Origin: Alphaproteobacteria bacterium
Lineage (GTDB): Bacteria > Pseudomonadota > Alphaproteobacteria > Micropepsales > Micropepsaceae
Assembly: GCA_003131925.1 (NCBI GenBank)
Contig: PKWC01000093.1
Location: 21,690 to 40,458, forward strand
Length of the DNA: 18,769 nt
Reading direction: 5' to 3'
Below, piece after piece: positions 1-7,143 of this stretch. Position 1 is the first letter of the stretch. Every line of letters begins with the position of its first letter. Position numbers and translations under genes: made by a program. Under the pieces are notes generated by a model, which saw only the letters and a list, made by a program, of their open reading frames with translations, had not been told where the DNA came from and did not search any database.

Positions 1-1366
1 TGAGCAGCCGTCCGTGGAACGCTCCCGCCCCTCCGATGACCTCGCGTGCGACCGCCGGGTCGTAGGTGAACAAGGACATGACCAGCGAACCCTTGCCGCG
101 GTCGGCAAGCGCGATCGCCTCGGCAAGATCGTAGTAAGGCATCAGCGTCGCGACGGGGCCGAATGGCTCGGTGTCGTGCACTCGAGACGCTTTCGCCGGC
201 GCGTCGCAGCGCAGAAGGACGGGCGACAGAAAGGCGCCTTTCACGTCGTCTCCGCCGCGAACCTCGACGTGCATGGGATCGCCGAACACGATACGCGCTT
301 CGTGGGTCAGCTCCGCGATCTTCCCGCGCACGTCGTCCCGCTGCGACAGGCTGACCAGCGGCCCCATCTTCACGCCCTCTACGCGCGGATCGCCGACCAC
401 GATGTCTGCCAGCGCTTTCTTGAGCGCGCTCTCCGCCGCATCGATGACGCCCGAAGGCACGAGCGCGCGGCGGATGGCGGTGCATTTCTGGCCCGACTTC
501 GACGTCATCTCGCGCACGATTTCGCGAATGAAGAGATCGAATTCGGGGGAGCCGGGTTCAGCGTCGGGTGCGAGCAGCGTGGCGTTCAATGAGTCCCGCT
601 CGGCGACGAAGCGTACGCTTTCGCGTGCAATGACCGGGTGGCGCTGAAGCTTCTCCGCCGTCGTGGCGGAACCGGTGAACGAGACAACATCCTGTCCGCC
701 GAGATGGTCGAACAGATCGCCGATCGGTCCCACAATCAGCTGCAGCGCACCGCTTGGAAGAATATTTGTTTCGATCAGGATGCGGAACGCCGCCTCCGCG
801 ACGTAAGCGCTGGCGCTTGCGGGTTTGACGATGACGGGCACGCCCGCAAGCAGCGTGGGCGCCAGCTTTTCCAGCATGCCCCATACCGGAAAATTGAAGG
901 CATTGATGTGCAGGGCCGCGCCCTGCAGCGGCGTGATCACGTGCTGGCCGATGAACGTGCCGCGTTTCGAAAGTCCTTCGACGACGCCTTCGGTTACGAT
1001 CGTGTCATCGGGAAGCTCGCGACGGCCCTTCGAGGCATAGGCGAACAGCGTTCCCGCGCCGCCTTCAATGTCGATCCAGCCGTCGGGCCTGGTTGCGCCC
1101 GTGTCGAAGGAGAGCTCGTAGAGTTCCTCTTTCCGCGTGATGACGGCTTCGGCGAGAGCTTTCAGGATCCTCGCGCGTTCGTGGAACGTCATTTTGCGAA
1201 GTGCCGGTCCGCCCGTGTCGCGCGCATGGGCAAGCACCGCGGCGAAATTGCGGGCAGTCGTTCCGATCTGCGCCACCGTCTCGCCGGTCAAGGCGGAGCG
1301 GATGTCCGTCATCTGTCCCTGCGGCGCGACCCAGCGATCGAGCGCGTAGCTCTGAAGGGATTTCAT
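1..1366 (-). CDS. paaZ: PaaZ, oxepin-CoA hydrolase / 3-oxo-5,6-dehydrosuberyl-CoA semialdehyde dehydrogenase (partial, 3' end off the window)
   Basis: Bifunctional ring-opening enzyme of aerobic phenylacetate breakdown: the C-terminal MaoC-type hydratase opens oxepin-CoA and the N-terminal aldehyde dehydrogenase oxidises the resulting semialdehyde. Reading the minus strand from ATG at 1366 gives an open frame to the window edge, about 455 residues (MKSLQSYALDRWVAPQ...), against roughly 680 in the full enzyme, so only the dehydrogenase part is visible. The catalytic cysteine falls at residue 295 (SGQKCTAIRR) and the general-base glutamate at 256 (AERDSLN), the positions known for E. coli PaaZ; FTGSATTAEKLQ is the cofactor-loop motif. 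A GGGAAGG ribosome site lies 6 nt before the start. The gene is 17 bp downstream of paaG in the same direction, so the two are probably co-transcribed. The MaoC domain cannot be checked here. Confidence 0.95.
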   Translation of the reverse strand, partial: MKSLQSYALDRWVAPQGQMTDIRSALTGETVAQIGTTARNFAAVLAHARDTGGPALRKMTFHERARILKALAEAVITRKEELYELSFDTGATRPDGWIDIEGGAGTLFAYASKGRRELPDDTIVTEGVVEGLSKRGTFIGQHVITPLQGAALHINAFNFPVWGMLEKLAPTLLAGVPVIVKPASASAYVAEAAFRILIETNILPSGALQLIVGPIGDLFDHLGGQDVVSFTGSATTAEKLQRHPVIARESVRFVAERDSLNATLLAPDAEPGSPEFDLFIREIVREMTSKSGQKCTAIRRALVPSGVIDAAESALKKALADIVVGDPRVEGVKMGPLVSLSQRDDVRGKIAELTHEARIVFGDPMHVEVRGGDDVKGAFLSPVLLRCDAPAKASRVHDTEPFGPVATLMPYYDLAEAIALADRGKGSLVMSLFTYDPAVAREVIGGAGAFHGRLL

Positions 1367-1383
1367 TGGGAACCTTCCCTGGT

Positions 1384-2175
1384 TTATCGGCCGCTGAAAT
1401 TCGGCCTGCGCTTCTCCATGAAGGCCGCGACGCCTTCGCGATAGTCACCCGACCGTCCAAGGTCGCGCTGCAGATCGCGCTCGAGGTCGAGCTGTTCTTC
1501 GAGGCCTGCGAGCCACCCCTTGCGCATCGCCATCTTGATCGCGGCAAAGCCTCGCGTCGGTCCGGCCGCAAGGCGCTCGACGAGTTTCTCCGCTTCGCCC
1601 GCGAGTTGATCGTCGTCGAAGACGCGCCAAATCAGGCCCCAGCTTTCGGCCTTTTCGGCGCCGAGCGGCTCGCCCGTGAGCGCCAGGCCGAGCGCGCGCG
1701 CCTGTCCGGCCAGCCGCGGAAGAATCCACGTGCCGCCGGAATCGGGAATGAGCCCGATATTCGAGAAGGACTGGATGAATTTCGCACCTTTCGCCGCAAG
1801 CACGATGTCGGCGGCAAAGGCGATATTGGCGCCAGCTCCCGCCGCCACGCCATTCACCGCGCAGACCACAGGTTTCGGCAGCCCGATGAGCTGCCGGATA
1901 AGCGGATTGTAGCGATTTTCGAGCGACTCCCCCAGGTCGACGCCATCGTCGCCCGGCGTGACCGCGCGATCCGAAAGGTCCTGCCCGGCGCAAAAGCCAC
2001 GGCCGGCGCCCGTGATCAAAAGAGCGCGAATTTCGGGATCTCTCTCGACGCGCGACAACGCTTCCGCAACCTCACGGTGCATTTCGACATTGAAGCTGTT
2101 CAGGCGGTCAGGCCGGTTGAGCGTCAACCGCGCGGCGCCCTTCGCGACATCGAGAAGAATCGTGTCATACGCCAT
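1384..2175 (-). CDS. paaG: PaaG, 2-(1,2-epoxy-1,2-dihydrophenyl)acetyl-CoA isomerase
   Basis: A 263-residue crotonase-fold protein. PaaG converts ring-1,2-epoxyphenylacetyl-CoA to oxepin-CoA and later shifts double bonds in the opened chain. The sequence carries the PaaG hallmarks: GRGFCAGQDLSDR (about 58-70), LPKPVVCAVNGVAAGAGAN (oxyanion-hole region, about 99-117), LIPDSGGTW with the catalytic aspartate at about residue 145, and a C-terminus LERDLQRDLGRSGDYREGV typical of PaaG rather than PaaF. Length matches the E. coli protein (about 262). GGGAGGTG lies 5 nt before ATG 2175. It is the first gene of the leftward paaG-paaZ pair, directly feeding its product to PaaZ, and is divergent from paaABCDE. 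Some annotators call this gene paaB in older nomenclature. Confidence 0.94.
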   Translation of the reverse strand: MAYDTILLDVAKGAARLTLNRPDRLNSFNVEMHREVAEALSRVERDPEIRALLITGAGRGFCAGQDLSDRAVTPGDDGVDLGESLENRYNPLIRQLIGLPKPVVCAVNGVAAGAGANIAFAADIVLAAKGAKFIQSFSNIGLIPDSGGTWILPRLAGQARALGLALTGEPLGAEKAESWGLIWRVFDDDQLAGEAEKLVERLAAGPTRGFAAIKMAMRKGWLAGLEEQLDLERDLQRDLGRSGDYREGVAAFMEKRRPNFSGR

Positions 2176-2243
2176 CGCCGCACCTCCCGGGAATGCGCGG
2201 GTTGGCCCGCATGCATTGGCCAGCAGGCTTAGGATAGTAGGCC

Positions 2244-2255
2244 CGAACGGTCAAT
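2244..2255 (-). promoter_or_regulatory. Second copy of putative paa operator motif, on the paaG side
   Basis: Read on the minus strand this is ATTGACCGTTCG, which matches 11 of 12 bases of the motif ATTGACCGCTCG in the paaA-proximal palindrome (2304-2331). It contains a TTGACC hexamer that could serve as the -35 box of the leftward paaG-paaZ promoter, although no good -10 follows at the usual spacing (TAAGCC at 17 nt is weak). The far half is degenerate (CGGGC), so it is a poorer palindrome than the other copy. Assignment as an operator is an inference from repetition and position. Confidence 0.45.
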
Positions 2256-2303
2256 TTGATGCCCGCGCGCAGATGAACAACAGAGTGCACTGCGCCTGGA
2301 ACG

Positions 2304-2331
2304 AATTAATTGACCGCTCGTTCGATTAATT
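2304..2331. promoter_or_regulatory. 28-bp palindrome, probable operator overlapping the paaA promoter
   Basis: Left arm AATTAATTGACCG (2304-2316), a CT spacer, and right arm CGTTCGATTAATT (2319-2331); the arms pair at 11 of 13 positions. The left arm contains TTGACC (2310-2315), and TAGTCT lies 17 nt further on (2333-2338) as a weak -10, so a bound repressor would cover the promoter of paaABCDE. paa operons are commonly controlled by GntR-type PaaX or TetR-type PaaR repressors relieved by phenylacetyl-CoA; the ACCG/CGNT core resembles TetR-type sites. The regulator gene is not in the window, so its identity is inferred. Confidence 0.6.
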
Positions 2332-2372
2332 GTAGTCTGCAGACGGTGGATTCAGGAAGGAATTCTCGGGCG

Positions 2373-3371
2373 ATGTATACGACCGAGCTGAGCGACAAAA
2401 ACAAAAAGCCTTCAGCGGCAGCAATGGCCAATGAGGATCCGGTGCGGCTCGCGGCGTTCGAGGCACGCGTTGCCGCCGACAATTTCATCGAGCCAAAGGA
2501 CTGGATGCCCGAGGCCTACCGCAAGACGCTGATACGCCAGATTTCCCAGCATGCGCATTCCGAGATCGTGGGCATGCTGCCCGAGGGGAACTGGATCACG
2601 CGAGCGCCGAGTCTTCGTCGCAAAGCGGTGCTGCTCGCCAAGGTGCAGGACGAGGGCGGCCACGGGCTCTATCTCTATGCGGCGGCCGAAACCCTGGGCA
2701 CCAGCCGCGACGAGATGATCGAAGCGCTGCATTCCGGCCGCGCCAAATATTCGACGATTTTCAACTATCCGACCCTCACCTGGGCCGATATCGGGGCGAT
2801 CGGCTGGCTGGTCGATGGCGCGGCAATCATGAACCAGGTGCCGCTGCAGCGCACGTCCTACGGGCCTTATGCGCGCGCAATGGTGCGCATCTGCAAAGAG
2901 GAAAGCTTTCATCAGCGTCAGGGCTACGAAATCACGATGACGCTCGCCGCCGGATCGCCGGAACAGAAGCGGATGGCGCAGGACGCGCTCGACCGCTGGT
3001 GGTGGCCTTCGCTGATGATGTTCGGTCCGCCCGACGACAATTCGCCCAACTCCGCGCAATCGATCCGTTGGCGCATCAAGCGGGAGACCAACGATCAGCT
3101 GCGGCAGAGATTCGTCGACGTGACGGTGCCGCAGGCCGAAGCGATCGGGCTGCGCGTCCCCGATCCCGCACTCAAATGGAACGAAGCGCGCGAGTCTTAC
3201 GATTTTGGCGAGATCGACTGGGAAGAATTCTACGCCGTGGTGCGTGGCGAAGGTCCGGTCGCAAAGGAGCGCATGAACGCGCGGGTCAAGGCGTGGGCGG
3301 ATGGCGCCTGGGTGCGCGAAGCGGCGCTCGCGCATGCGGCAAAGCGAAATGGCCGCCTTGCGGCGGAGTGA
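2373..3371 (+). CDS. paaA: PaaA, catalytic subunit of 1,2-phenylacetyl-CoA epoxidase
   Basis: Ferritin-like di-iron oxygenase subunit of the multicomponent PaaABCE monooxygenase, which uses O2 and NADPH-derived electrons to epoxidise the aromatic ring of phenylacetyl-CoA. The protein is 332 residues from ATG 2373 (MYTTELSDKN...). Strong PaaA signatures: IEPKDWMPEAYRKTLIRQ (about 39-56), HAHSEIVGMLPEGNWITRAP (about 60-79), the ExxH iron-ligand pairs DEGGHG (E94, H97) and EESFHQRQG (E177, H180). The N-terminus is about 20 residues longer than in E. coli; ATG 2424 is an alternative start giving a closer length. GGAAGG lies 12 nt before 2373, a slightly long spacing. A reading frame extending to TTG 2310 would start inside the palindrome and is not believed. 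First gene of the rightward operon. Confidence 0.96.
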   Translation: MYTTELSDKNKKPSAAAMANEDPVRLAAFEARVAADNFIEPKDWMPEAYRKTLIRQISQHAHSEIVGMLPEGNWITRAPSLRRKAVLLAKVQDEGGHGLYLYAAAETLGTSRDEMIEALHSGRAKYSTIFNYPTLTWADIGAIGWLVDGAAIMNQVPLQRTSYGPYARAMVRICKEESFHQRQGYEITMTLAAGSPEQKRMAQDALDRWWWPSLMMFGPPDDNSPNSAQSIRWRIKRETNDQLRQRFVDVTVPQAEAIGLRVPDPALKWNEARESYDFGEIDWEEFYAVVRGEGPVAKERMNARVKAWADGAWVREAALAHAAKRNGRLAAE

Positions 3372-3377
3372 GGACGA

Positions 3378-3662
3378 ATGAACAAGGAATGGCCGCTGTG
3401 GGAAGTGTTTGTGCGGGCAAGGAATGGACTTGCGCACAAGCACGCGGGCAGCGTGCATGCAGCGGACGCCCGCATGGCGATCGAGGCGGCGCGCGACACC
3501 TATACCAGGCGCATGGAGGGCGTCAGCCTGTGGCTAGTGCCTTCCGCTTCCATCGTGGCGTCGGATCCGGGTGAGGCAGGCTCGTTGTTCGAGCCTGCGG
3601 CGGACAAGGTCTACCGTCACCCGACGTTCTATTCGATCCCCGAGAACATCAAGAACATCTGA
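3378..3662 (+). CDS. paaB: PaaB, small subunit of phenylacetyl-CoA epoxidase
   Basis: A 94-residue protein. PaaB is a small non-catalytic bridging subunit that joins PaaAC units in the epoxidase complex. The sequence shows the family pattern: WPLWEVFVRARNGLAHKHAG near the start, ADARMAIEAARDTYTRR in the middle, and the end PTFYSIPENIKNI. Length is the family's usual 94-95. It starts 6 bp after the paaA stop with GAGG 5 nt upstream, and its TGA overlaps the ATG of paaC, so translation is probably coupled. Confidence 0.95.
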   Translation: MNKEWPLWEVFVRARNGLAHKHAGSVHAADARMAIEAARDTYTRRMEGVSLWLVPSASIVASDPGEAGSLFEPAADKVYRHPTFYSIPENIKNI

Positions 3663-4411
3663 TGAAGCCGCTCGTCGAATATGCGTTGCGTCTGGGGGAC
3701 GACGGCCTCGTGCTCGGCCAACAGCTTTCCGAATGGTGCGGCCATTCGCCGATGCTGGAAATCGATCTCGCGCTCGCCAATATCGGCCTCGATCTGATCG
3801 GCCAGTCATCGCATTTCCTGAAGCTCGCGGGCGACACGGAAGGCGAGGGGCGGGATGCCGATGTTCTCGCCTTCCACCGCGACGTGCTCGATTTCCGCAA
3901 CGCGCTGCTCGTCGAGCAGCCCAACGGCGATTTTGCGCAGACCATCGCGCGGCAATTCCTGTTTTCGAACTGGCAGGAACTGCTGATGCGCGAACTGATG
4001 AGATCGCATGACGCAACGCTCTCCGCCATCGCCGGCAAGGCGGTGAAGGAAGTCGTCTATCACGCGCGCTTTGCGAACGAGTGGATGGTGCGCCTGGGAG
4101 ACGGCACTGAGGAAAGCCGCAACCGCATCATTGCAGGGCTCGAATGGATGTGGCGGTTTGTGGATGAACTCTTCGCAGTCGATGCGACAGTGGAAGAACT
4201 GATCGTGCGCGGTGTCGCCGTGGACCCGCGCCTTCTGCGTGCGGAATGGGACGCCCGCATCGCGCAAGCGCTTGCAGAAGCAACACTCGAGGCGCCGAAA
4301 CCGCGCCGTGCGGCTTCGGGCGGCCGATCGGGCCATCATTCCGAGCATCTGGGCCATCTTCTTACGGAGATGCAATTCCTGCCTCGCGCCTATCCGGGAG
4401 TCGCGTGGTGA
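3662..4411 (+). CDS. paaC: PaaC, structural subunit of phenylacetyl-CoA epoxidase
   Basis: A 249-residue ferritin-like protein that forms the heterodimer with PaaA; in characterised complexes it is a structural paralogue of PaaA without a functional di-iron site. Signatures: EYALRLGDDGLVLGQQLSEW (about 5-24), GHSPMLEIDLALANIGLDL, FLFSNWQELLM, and EVVYHARFANEWMVRLGDGT. The C-terminal HHSEHLGHLLTEMQFLPRAYPG is typical of the family. The start codon overlaps the paaB stop (TGATG) and the stop overlaps the GTG start of paaD (GTGA), so the operon is translationally coupled through this gene. Confidence 0.95.
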   Translation: MKPLVEYALRLGDDGLVLGQQLSEWCGHSPMLEIDLALANIGLDLIGQSSHFLKLAGDTEGEGRDADVLAFHRDVLDFRNALLVEQPNGDFAQTIARQFLFSNWQELLMRELMRSHDATLSAIAGKAVKEVVYHARFANEWMVRLGDGTEESRNRIIAGLEWMWRFVDELFAVDATVEELIVRGVAVDPRLLRAEWDARIAQALAEATLEAPKPRRAASGGRSGHHSEHLGHLLTEMQFLPRAYPGVAW

Positions 4412-4902
4412 AGGCCGCTGCTCACGCCGAAACTGGCGAGGCGCTCAAGGATCGCGTGCTCGAGATCTTGAGCCATGTACCAGATCCGGAAATTCCCTGC
4501 GTATCGGTCGTCGATCTCGGCATCGTGCGCGACGTGCGCGAGGACGCGCTCGTCATCACCCCAACCTATTCGGGCTGCCCTGCCACGCTTGCCATCGCGT
4601 CGGCAATTCGCTCCGCGCTTGACCGCGCCGGACTGGGCCGGTTGCGGATCGAAACGGTCCTTTCGCCGGCCTGGACAACGGATTGGATCAGCGAAGAGGG
4701 TCGTGAAAAGCTGCGCGCCTATGGCATCGCGCCGCCGCCCCATGGCGCAGCAAGGTACAGCCTCCGCGACGCGCCGGCAGCGTGCCCGCGCTGCGGTTCT
4801 CCGCATACGGAGGAAATCAGCCGCTTCGGCTCGACGCCCTGCAAATCGCTCAATCGTTGTCTTGCCTGCGGCGAGCCCTTCGACCGCTTCAAGTGCCACT
4901 GA
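4408..4902 (+). CDS. paaD: PaaD, iron-sulfur/maturation factor of phenylacetyl-CoA epoxidase
   Basis: A 164-residue protein of the MIP18/DUF59 family with a C-terminal cysteine-rich extension. It is needed for the epoxidase in vivo and is thought to help build the iron-sulfur centre of PaaE or the di-iron site of PaaA. DUF59 motif VPDPEIPCVSVVDLGIVRDV lies at about 24-43, TPTYSGCPAT at about 51-60, and a probable zinc or Fe-S knuckle uses C126-x2-C129 and C151-x2-C154, with C145 and C163 nearby. I chose GTG 4408 because GGGAG sits 7 nt before it and it overlaps the paaC stop; GTG 4405 is directly adjacent and also possible. A longer frame back to 4246 lies inside paaC and is not used. Length agrees with the usual 160-170. 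Confidence 0.93.
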   Translation: MKAAAHAETGEALKDRVLEILSHVPDPEIPCVSVVDLGIVRDVREDALVITPTYSGCPATLAIASAIRSALDRAGLGRLRIETVLSPAWTTDWISEEGREKLRAYGIAPPPHGAARYSLRDAPAACPRCGSPHTEEISRFGSTPCKSLNRCLACGEPFDRFKCH

Positions 4903-4908
4903 GCCCGC

Positions 4909-5994
4909 ATGTCACTTAATAGGGGCTTCCATTCGCTGAGGATTGCCGAAGTGCGCCGCGAGACCGCGGATGCCGTTTCCATTCGTTTCGACGTCCCCGC
5001 CGAATTGCGCGAAGCCTTTGCGTTCCACGCGGGTCAGCATCTGACGTTGAAAGCGGAAATCGGGGGCGAAGACGTGCGGCGCACCTATTCCGTCTGCGTC
5101 TCTCCGGCCGAAAACGAAATCCGCATCGCAATCAAGCAGATGCCGGCGGGAATGTTCTCGGCATGGGCGAACGTGGAGCTCCGCGTGGGCCAGTGGATCG
5201 ACGTGCTGCCGCCGATGGGCCGCTTCGTCGTGCCGGAAAGCGATGAAGCGGCCGCGCCGCACTACGTTGCGCTCTCCGGCGGCTCCGGCATTACGCCCGT
5301 CATGTCGATTTTGAAGACGGTGCTGCAAACCACGCCGCAGAGCCGCTTCACGCTGCTTTACGGCAACCGCGATACGGCCTCGATCATGTTCCTGGAAGAG
5401 CTTGCCGCGCTGAAGAACCGTTATATGGATCGCCTCGAAGTATATCACTTCCTCGAAAACGAGGCAGAGGACATCGAGCTGTTCAACGGCCGGCTGGATC
5501 GCGCCAAATGCCGGGAGGTTCTGTCCACGCTGGTCGATATGGGTGAGACGGATGCGTTCTTCATCTGCGGCCCTGGTCCGATGATGGATGCGGCCGAAGC
5601 CGCTCTCCTGGCGCGTGGGTTCCCGGCCGAGAAAATCTTCATCGAGCGCTTCACCACCAGCGCTCTCTCGGCCGAACAGGTTGCGCGCAACGAGGCGCTG
5701 CAGCAGAAGGCGGCAGGCACTGCTCTTCTCGTCACGCTCGACGGCCGCCGCTCGCGCATCCGTTTCGACGCGGACAAAGGCAATATTCTCGAGAGCGTGC
5801 AGGCATCGGGCCTTCCCGCGCCGTATGCGTGCAAAAGCGGCGTGTGCACGACGTGCCGCGCGAAGATTCTGTCAGGCACGGTGACGATGAAAAAAAACTA
5901 TGGCCTGAGCGATTCGGAACTCTCACAGGGCTATGTGCTGACCTGCCAGGCTGTTCCCACCAGCAGCGAGGTTGCGCTCAGTTACGACGCGTAA
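4909..5994 (+). CDS. paaE: PaaE, NADPH-dependent reductase of phenylacetyl-CoA epoxidase
   Basis: A 361-residue class IA-like reductase that passes electrons from NADPH through FAD and a plant-type [2Fe-2S] cluster to PaaA. Domains in order: FAD-binding barrel with RTYS at 58-61, NAD(P)-binding domain with GGSGITP (124-130) and CGPGPMM (220-226), and a C-terminal ferredoxin domain with cluster ligands C308, C313, C316 and C346 (pattern Cx4Cx2C...C). All expected motifs are intact. It begins 6 bp after the paaD stop, with little visible Shine-Dalgarno sequence, and is the last gene of the paaABCDE run. No clear rho-independent terminator follows; the next feature is a palindromic repeat at 6031. 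Confidence 0.96.
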   Translation: MSLNRGFHSLRIAEVRRETADAVSIRFDVPAELREAFAFHAGQHLTLKAEIGGEDVRRTYSVCVSPAENEIRIAIKQMPAGMFSAWANVELRVGQWIDVLPPMGRFVVPESDEAAAPHYVALSGGSGITPVMSILKTVLQTTPQSRFTLLYGNRDTASIMFLEELAALKNRYMDRLEVYHFLENEAEDIELFNGRLDRAKCREVLSTLVDMGETDAFFICGPGPMMDAAEAALLARGFPAEKIFIERFTTSALSAEQVARNEALQQKAAGTALLVTLDGRRSRIRFDADKGNILESVQASGLPAPYACKSGVCTTCRAKILSGTVTMKKNYGLSDSELSQGYVLTCQAVPTSSEVALSYDA

Positions 5995-6030
5995 AGTTTG
6001 CATCGATCAGATTGTATCGCCACCCCAATA

Positions 6031-6105
6031 TGTCATTCCCGCGCAGGGAATCCAGAGCAAGCGACGTGCTGTTGCCCCTGCATGCCCGCTTCGGCAGGCA
6101 TGACA
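6031..6105. repeat. 75-bp REP/MITE-like palindromic element
   Basis: The ends are inverted, TGTCAT (6031-6036) and ATGACA (6100-6105). Two internal hairpins are visible: ATTCCC-GCGCA-GGGAAT (6035-6051) and a stem with CATGCC and GGCATG arms (6081-6102) around a CGCTTCGGCA loop. TGTCATTCCCGCG followed by GGAATCCAG is typical of small dispersed palindromic repeats in proteobacterial intergenic regions. It sits 36 bp after paaE and could act as an mRNA-stabilising or terminating structure. There is no T-run. Whether more copies exist in the genome cannot be seen here. Confidence 0.6.
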
Positions 6106-6134
6106 TGTTTGGTTCAATATGAGCGGATTCCGCT

Positions 6135-6278
6135 CTAGTTCCGCAACGCCGCCGCGCGTTCGACTGCTTCAGGAAGTTTCGCAAGAATGCGAGCGCCGCG
6201 CCGATGCGGGCTGTCGACCGCAGTCAATCCGATGAGGACGTCCGGTTGTGTGCGCGCCGCGTGGATCAACTTCGACAT
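6135..6278 (-). pseudogene. Possible remnant or small unidentified ORF
   Basis: Minus-strand frame of 47 codons from ATG 6278 to TAG 6135, reading MSKLIHAARTQPDVLIGLTA and ending LAKLPEAVERAAALRN. Its amino-acid composition looks protein-like, and the frame stays open upstream for at least 25 more codons (GQASTDSRSPAAASAAVQT) without an ATG. No Shine-Dalgarno sequence precedes the ATG. I do not recognise a family. It may be the C-terminal end of a decayed gene. The rest of the 442-bp gap between paaE and 6437 contains only the palindromic element at 6031-6105 and no other feature I can support. Confidence 0.25.
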
Positions 6279-6436
6279 CGTCTGCACCGCGGCGCTTGCC
6301 GCAGCTGGACTCCTGCTATCGGTGCTCGCCTGACCGCAACGATGTAATGGGGAAACGTTCAGGGGAATATGCTTGCAGGCTTAGGGCAGTATCTCCGATA
6401 AAAGAGGGTTCTAGGAAGTAACTCGGCATCGCGTTA

Positions 6437-7096
6437 TTGTTTTGGTCTTCAATAACCTTTGCCGCTCCGCGAGCAACCTCCCAGGATGCATCCGTCACCC
6501 CCCCTTCGGCTACCGGCGCCCCACATGTTTGCGGTACAGAATGGTATCCGCCGGCCGCGCTTGCGGCCGGCGAGGAAGGGAAAACGACTCTCTCATTTCG
6601 CGTTGGGGTGGACGGGAGTACCAAAGCAATCTCCGTCGCGACCAGCAGCGGTTTTGCCGGCCTCGACGAAGCGGCTACGAAATGCGTAGCGACGTGGAAA
6701 TATCAACCCGCGATGCAGAGCGGTTGCGCCCTTGAAGTGGACCGAAAGGCGACTGTGGAATGGTCCATGGCCGCCGCGGGCAAAGCTGAAACAGTGATTG
6801 TTACCCGGGGATCGAAACCACCGCCTCAGTCGGCAATCGCCCCAACCCAACAACCCATCGGCAGCCATGTTTGCAAGAATCCGATAGCTCCGCCAGCGCC
6901 CCTCGGAAAAATGACTGTTGTCTCGTATTACCTCCATCGCGACGGAAGCGTGGATCATGTCAAGCTCTTTAGATCGAGTGGCGATGACAAACTTGATGCA
7001 CTTGCCCTGGAGTGCGCCTCTGAGTGGCGATTCACACCTCTGCCTGAGGATGCTCCTCGCGTATTGATCTTTGCGATCTCCAAGATCCCTTGGTGA
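6437..7096 (+). CDS. Exported protein with two TonB C-terminal-like domains
   Basis: About 219 residues. A short signal-peptide-like start (FWSSITFAAPRA) is followed by two tandem TonB-C-type domains, about 28-110 and 142-219. Domain 1 has HVCGTEWYPPAAL, then TLSFRVGVDGSTKAISVATS, SGFAGLDEAA and CVATWKYQPA; domain 2 repeats this as SHVCKNPIAPPAP, YYLHRDGSVDHVKLFRSSG, LDALALECASEWRF. Paired cysteines (C32/C83 and C146/C193) suggest one disulfide per domain, consistent with the periplasm. There is no membrane anchor or proline-rich spacer, so it is not a classical energy-transducing TonB; its role is unknown. The start is uncertain: the only usable codon after the in-frame stop at 6419 is TTG 6437, 18 nt from AGGAAG (6413-6418), whereas an ATC at 6428 lies at ideal 9-nt spacing. 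Confidence 0.75.
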   Translation: MFWSSITFAAPRATSQDASVTPPSATGAPHVCGTEWYPPAALAAGEEGKTTLSFRVGVDGSTKAISVATSSGFAGLDEAATKCVATWKYQPAMQSGCALEVDRKATVEWSMAAAGKAETVIVTRGSKPPPQSAIAPTQQPIGSHVCKNPIAPPAPLGKMTVVSYYLHRDGSVDHVKLFRSSGDDKLDALALECASEWRFTPLPEDAPRVLIFAISKIPW

Positions 7097-7143
7097 TTCC
7101 GAAAGGGGAAACGGAAAGTCCTCTCACAAAGATGAACAGTGAG

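Noticed and set aside
2310..2372. Upstream TTG start for paaA
   Set aside because: It begins inside the palindrome and promoter; ATG 2373 has a ribosome site and conservation begins only after about residue 25.
7097..7116. TTCCG/CGGAA hairpin between the convergent TonB-domain and hydrolase genes
   Set aside because: Five-base stem with a ten-base loop and no T-run on either strand; likely chance.
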